64,000 nucleotides of DNA. Source: Alcanivorax sp. DP30. GTDB taxonomy: Bacteria; Pseudomonadota; Gammaproteobacteria; Pseudomonadales; Alcanivoracaceae. The notes under the pieces were generated by a model, which was not told where the DNA came from, searched no databases, and was given only the letters and a program-made list of their open reading frames with translations. Where the stretch lies: NCBI RefSeq assembly GCF_009882945.1, contig NZ_WTUY01000005.1:289816-353815 (forward strand). The letters are read 5' to 3'. Shown here piece by piece: positions 62,263-64,000 of the stretch; positions within the stretch are counted from its first letter, which is position 1; the number at the start of each line of letters is the position of its first letter. Made by a program: the position numbers and the translations under genes.

Positions 62263-63317
62263 GACGGGTCTCCTTGCTGGCGCGGGCTGAGAATGCCGCA
62301 TTTCACATTGATGGCACGAATGAACAGCACCAGGGTAGCGAGCAGGATCACCGCCACGAAGTTGTGGGCCACCGCAACATCCAGGGGCACTGCGAAGACC
62401 ACATTGCTGATGCCCAGCGCCAGTTGCAGGGCCAGCAAGCCGAGAAGGACAAAGGCAAAATTACGGAAGAAGGTGCTGCGGGCCCGAATCAGGATTTTGG
62501 CCACAAGTGCCAGCAACAAAATGGTGACGACAAGGGCGCCGAAGCGGTGCATCACATGGATAGTGGTGCGGGCGTCGTTATCCAGCACACCGTATTCGTA
62601 GTCTTCCTTGTCATGCTCATGGCCCCAGAAAATAAAGGCCTCATCGAAGTCTAGCCGTTCCTGCCAGCCCTCTTCGCAAACCGGCAGTTCAGTGCAGGCC
62701 ACGGCAGCGTAGTTGCTGGCGGTCCAGCCGCCCAGGGCAATTTGCAGGATCACAGCAAGCAGCGCGAGCGAGGCGATGGGCTTGAGCATTCGCACATCGC
62801 AGTCGTTCAGGAAACTGGGCCAGCGGAACACACGGGCGGTGAGCAATACCAGCAGGGTAAAGGTGGTAAAGCCGCCCAGCAGATGCAGCATCACGATGGT
62901 GGGTTGCAGTCCCATGGTCACCGTCCACATGCCGAGGATGCCCTGGAAAATGACCAGTGCGACCAGGAATAGCGGCAGCTTGAGTGGCTGTTTCTCGCGT
63001 TTGCGATTCACGAAGGACAGCGCGGCAATAATGATGATGACCAGCCCCAGAGTGGATGCAAAGTAGCGGTGCACCATCTCCGGCACAGTCTTGTGGGCTT
63101 CGCGCAGGCTGCCAGGCTCAGTCTGATTGGTGGTGTTGACGTGGTCGATGGCCTTGCGGACATCCAGATGACCATAGCAACCGGGCCAGTCCGGACAACC
63201 CAGGCCAGCATCAGACAGCCGGGTCCAGGCGCCGAGGGTGATGACGCCGGCGGCCAGGATGACAGCAAAAATACAGAAACCGCGCAGCCAGCGCTGCGAC
63301 ACAGTAGGAGTAGACAT
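62259..63317 (-). CDS. ctaA: Heme A synthase CtaA
   Basis: A 352-residue polytopic protein that oxidises the C8 methyl of heme O. About eight membrane segments carry conserved histidines (EMVHRYFAS, MLHLLGGFTT, HVMHRFGAL, VAHNFVAV). A Cys pair in the middle loop (ACTELPVCEEGW) is present. It is translationally coupled to ctaB and eight bases from the upstream oxidase-assembly gene. Confidence 0.94.
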   Translation of the reverse strand: MSTPTVSQRWLRGFCIFAVILAAGVITLGAWTRLSDAGLGCPDWPGCYGHLDVRKAIDHVNTTNQTEPGSLREAHKTVPEMVHRYFASTLGLVIIIIAALSFVNRKREKQPLKLPLFLVALVIFQGILGMWTVTMGLQPTIVMLHLLGGFTTFTLLVLLTARVFRWPSFLNDCDVRMLKPIASLALLAVILQIALGGWTASNYAAVACTELPVCEEGWQERLDFDEAFIFWGHEHDKEDYEYGVLDNDARTTIHVMHRFGALVVTILLLALVAKILIRARSTFFRNFAFVLLGLLALQLALGISNVVFAVPLDVAVAHNFVAVILLATLVLFIRAINVKCGILSPRQQGDPS

Positions 63318-63324
63318 AAGTCAG

Positions 63325-63939
63325 TTAACCGATCAGTGACCCTTTCAGGGTGCGTTTGAGGTCTACGCGGATGTTCTCCGCTTCTTCCAGTGTGGCTTCC
63401 ATGTTTTCATGCGTGGGATAACGCATGAAGATCTGGCCGTCCGGGCTGACCAGAAAAATATCGCCAATGGGCTGGCTGGCGTTGGGCGCATAAGCCGGAG
63501 CCAGCGCCTGCTCTACCGCTTTTGGAGAGGCCTGGATGGAAATCATGCCTTCCACATTATCGTTCAGGAACTCACTGAGGCTTGCCGCTGCCGGGGCGGT
63601 GTGCAGTATCACGCGGCGCACCCGGTCGATGTCCTCGCCGAGTGTCAGGCGAACCTGGCGAACCTGGTAGTAGAGGCCGTTCTTGCAGCGCGTGTCACAC
63701 TCGCTGTCAGCAATATAAAGAATGGACCACATTCCCTTGGTGTCGTCCGCGCCGAAAGGATGGCCTTCTGTGTCACTGGCTTTCAGGGACGCTACGTCGA
63801 TATGCGGGATCAGCAACTGCCCCTTGTTCTGCCGCGGCAGTTCCCAGGGGTTGATCAGGAATCGGCCCGCCAGGGCAAACAGCACAAAGGGGCTGATGAT
63901 AGCGACCAGGGTAAGGATGTTTTTGGTCTTTGGTGACAT
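63325..63939 (-). CDS. Membrane-anchored oxidase-assembly protein with thioredoxin-like fold
   Basis: A 204-residue protein with an N-terminal membrane segment (NILTLVAIISPFVLFALAG) and a periplasmic SCO/thioredoxin-like domain with a C-x3-C pair (ADSECDTRCKNGLYY). In related genomes this gene lies between surf1 and ctaA and is annotated as a cytochrome oxidase-associated protein. It probably helps cofactor insertion; the exact role is not known. Confidence 0.82.
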   Translation of the reverse strand: MSPKTKNILTLVAIISPFVLFALAGRFLINPWELPRQNKGQLLIPHIDVASLKASDTEGHPFGADDTKGMWSILYIADSECDTRCKNGLYYQVRQVRLTLGEDIDRVRRVILHTAPAAASLSEFLNDNVEGMISIQASPKAVEQALAPAYAPNASQPIGDIFLVSPDGQIFMRYPTHENMEATLEEAENIRVDLKRTLKGSLIG

Positions 63940-63940
63940 A

Positions 63941-64000
63941 TCAGTGTCTGTTCTCCGTGGTGGCCCCGGATAATGAGGCGCACACCTTATTGTGGCTTGC
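63941..64000 (-). CDS. C-terminal end of a probable surf1-like gene (partial)
   Basis: On the minus strand a frame of 19 codons enters from the window edge and stops at 63941-63943, one base before the next gene's ATG. In related gene orders SURF1 lies here. The residues are too few to confirm it. Confidence 0.35.
   Translation of the reverse strand, partial: ASHNKVCASLSGATTENRH

Overview
The window reads as a gammaproteobacterial chromosome of moderately high GC, most like the marine hydrocarbon-degrading genus Alcanivorax or a close relative. The genus call is inference: it rests on the conserved gammaproteobacterial gene blocks, an RhlA-like biosurfactant-type hydrolase, an OmpW-family protein and the style of the dispersed intergenic repeats. 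There is no phage, plasmid, integron, CRISPR array, rRNA or tRNA that I can see. Almost every gene is chromosomal housekeeping or envelope biology, and the unusual material lies between and inside the conserved blocks.

Left third (1-24.8 kb). A long leftward block carries proA, nadD, rsfS, rlmH, mrdA (PBP2), rodA, mltB, rlpA, dacA, a D-amino-acid transaminase gene, ybeD and the first codons of lipB. It covers cell elongation, peptidoglycan trimming, ribosome maturation, NAD and lipoate synthesis. An RhlA-like hydrolase with a C-terminal PilZ-like segment follows, then a methyltransferase, then leuS-lptE-holA. LeuS lacks the insertion that precedes the KMSKS loop in the E. coli enzyme. A four-gene leftward sulfide-oxidation operon (persulfide dioxygenase, type II sulfide:quinone reductase, SulP transporter, DUF442 phosphatase-like protein) sits before lnt.

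Middle (23-46 kb). The normally compact miaB-ybeZ-ybeY-corC-lnt block is interrupted twice. A secreted beta-propeller lipoprotein with two halves lies between miaB and ybeZ. A pair of unusual membrane proteins lies between corC and lnt: a B-box zinc-finger protein and a rhomboid-fold protein that has lost its catalytic residues. Next come a SCO/PCuAC copper-delivery pair, a porin with a short phosphate-binding-like protein, an extracellular nuclease-type protein, and a TorF-family porin with a strong sigma-54 promoter and two NtrC-like sites. Then come a zinc carboxypeptidase-like protein, a papain-like amidase, a PIN-PhoH ATPase and OmpW with a possible FNR/ANR box.

Right third (46-64 kb). 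This holds glpE-rhlB, methyltransferase and short-chain dehydrogenase genes, plsC, a START-domain protein, and a sialidase-like protein with a membrane protein and a convergent sodium:solute symporter. It also holds a membrane-anchored cold-shock domain protein, an acyltransferase-like protein, an M48 peptidase with LemA, an Mpo1-like protein and the heme A genes ctaA-ctaB with an upstream oxidase-assembly protein.

Intergenic structure. Two repeat systems recur. One is a terminator cassette at three sites (12.4, 43.9 and 61.3 kb): a GGCCGC-stem hairpin flanked by an AT-rich arm that often supplies stop codons. The other is a REP/BIME-like family marked by CTGYAGGA (about 13.5, 18.5, 40.8, 46.0, 57.2 and 60.6 kb), including two inverted pairs. 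TTG start codons with good Shine-Dalgarno sequences are used by several housekeeping genes (nadD, mltB, miaB).
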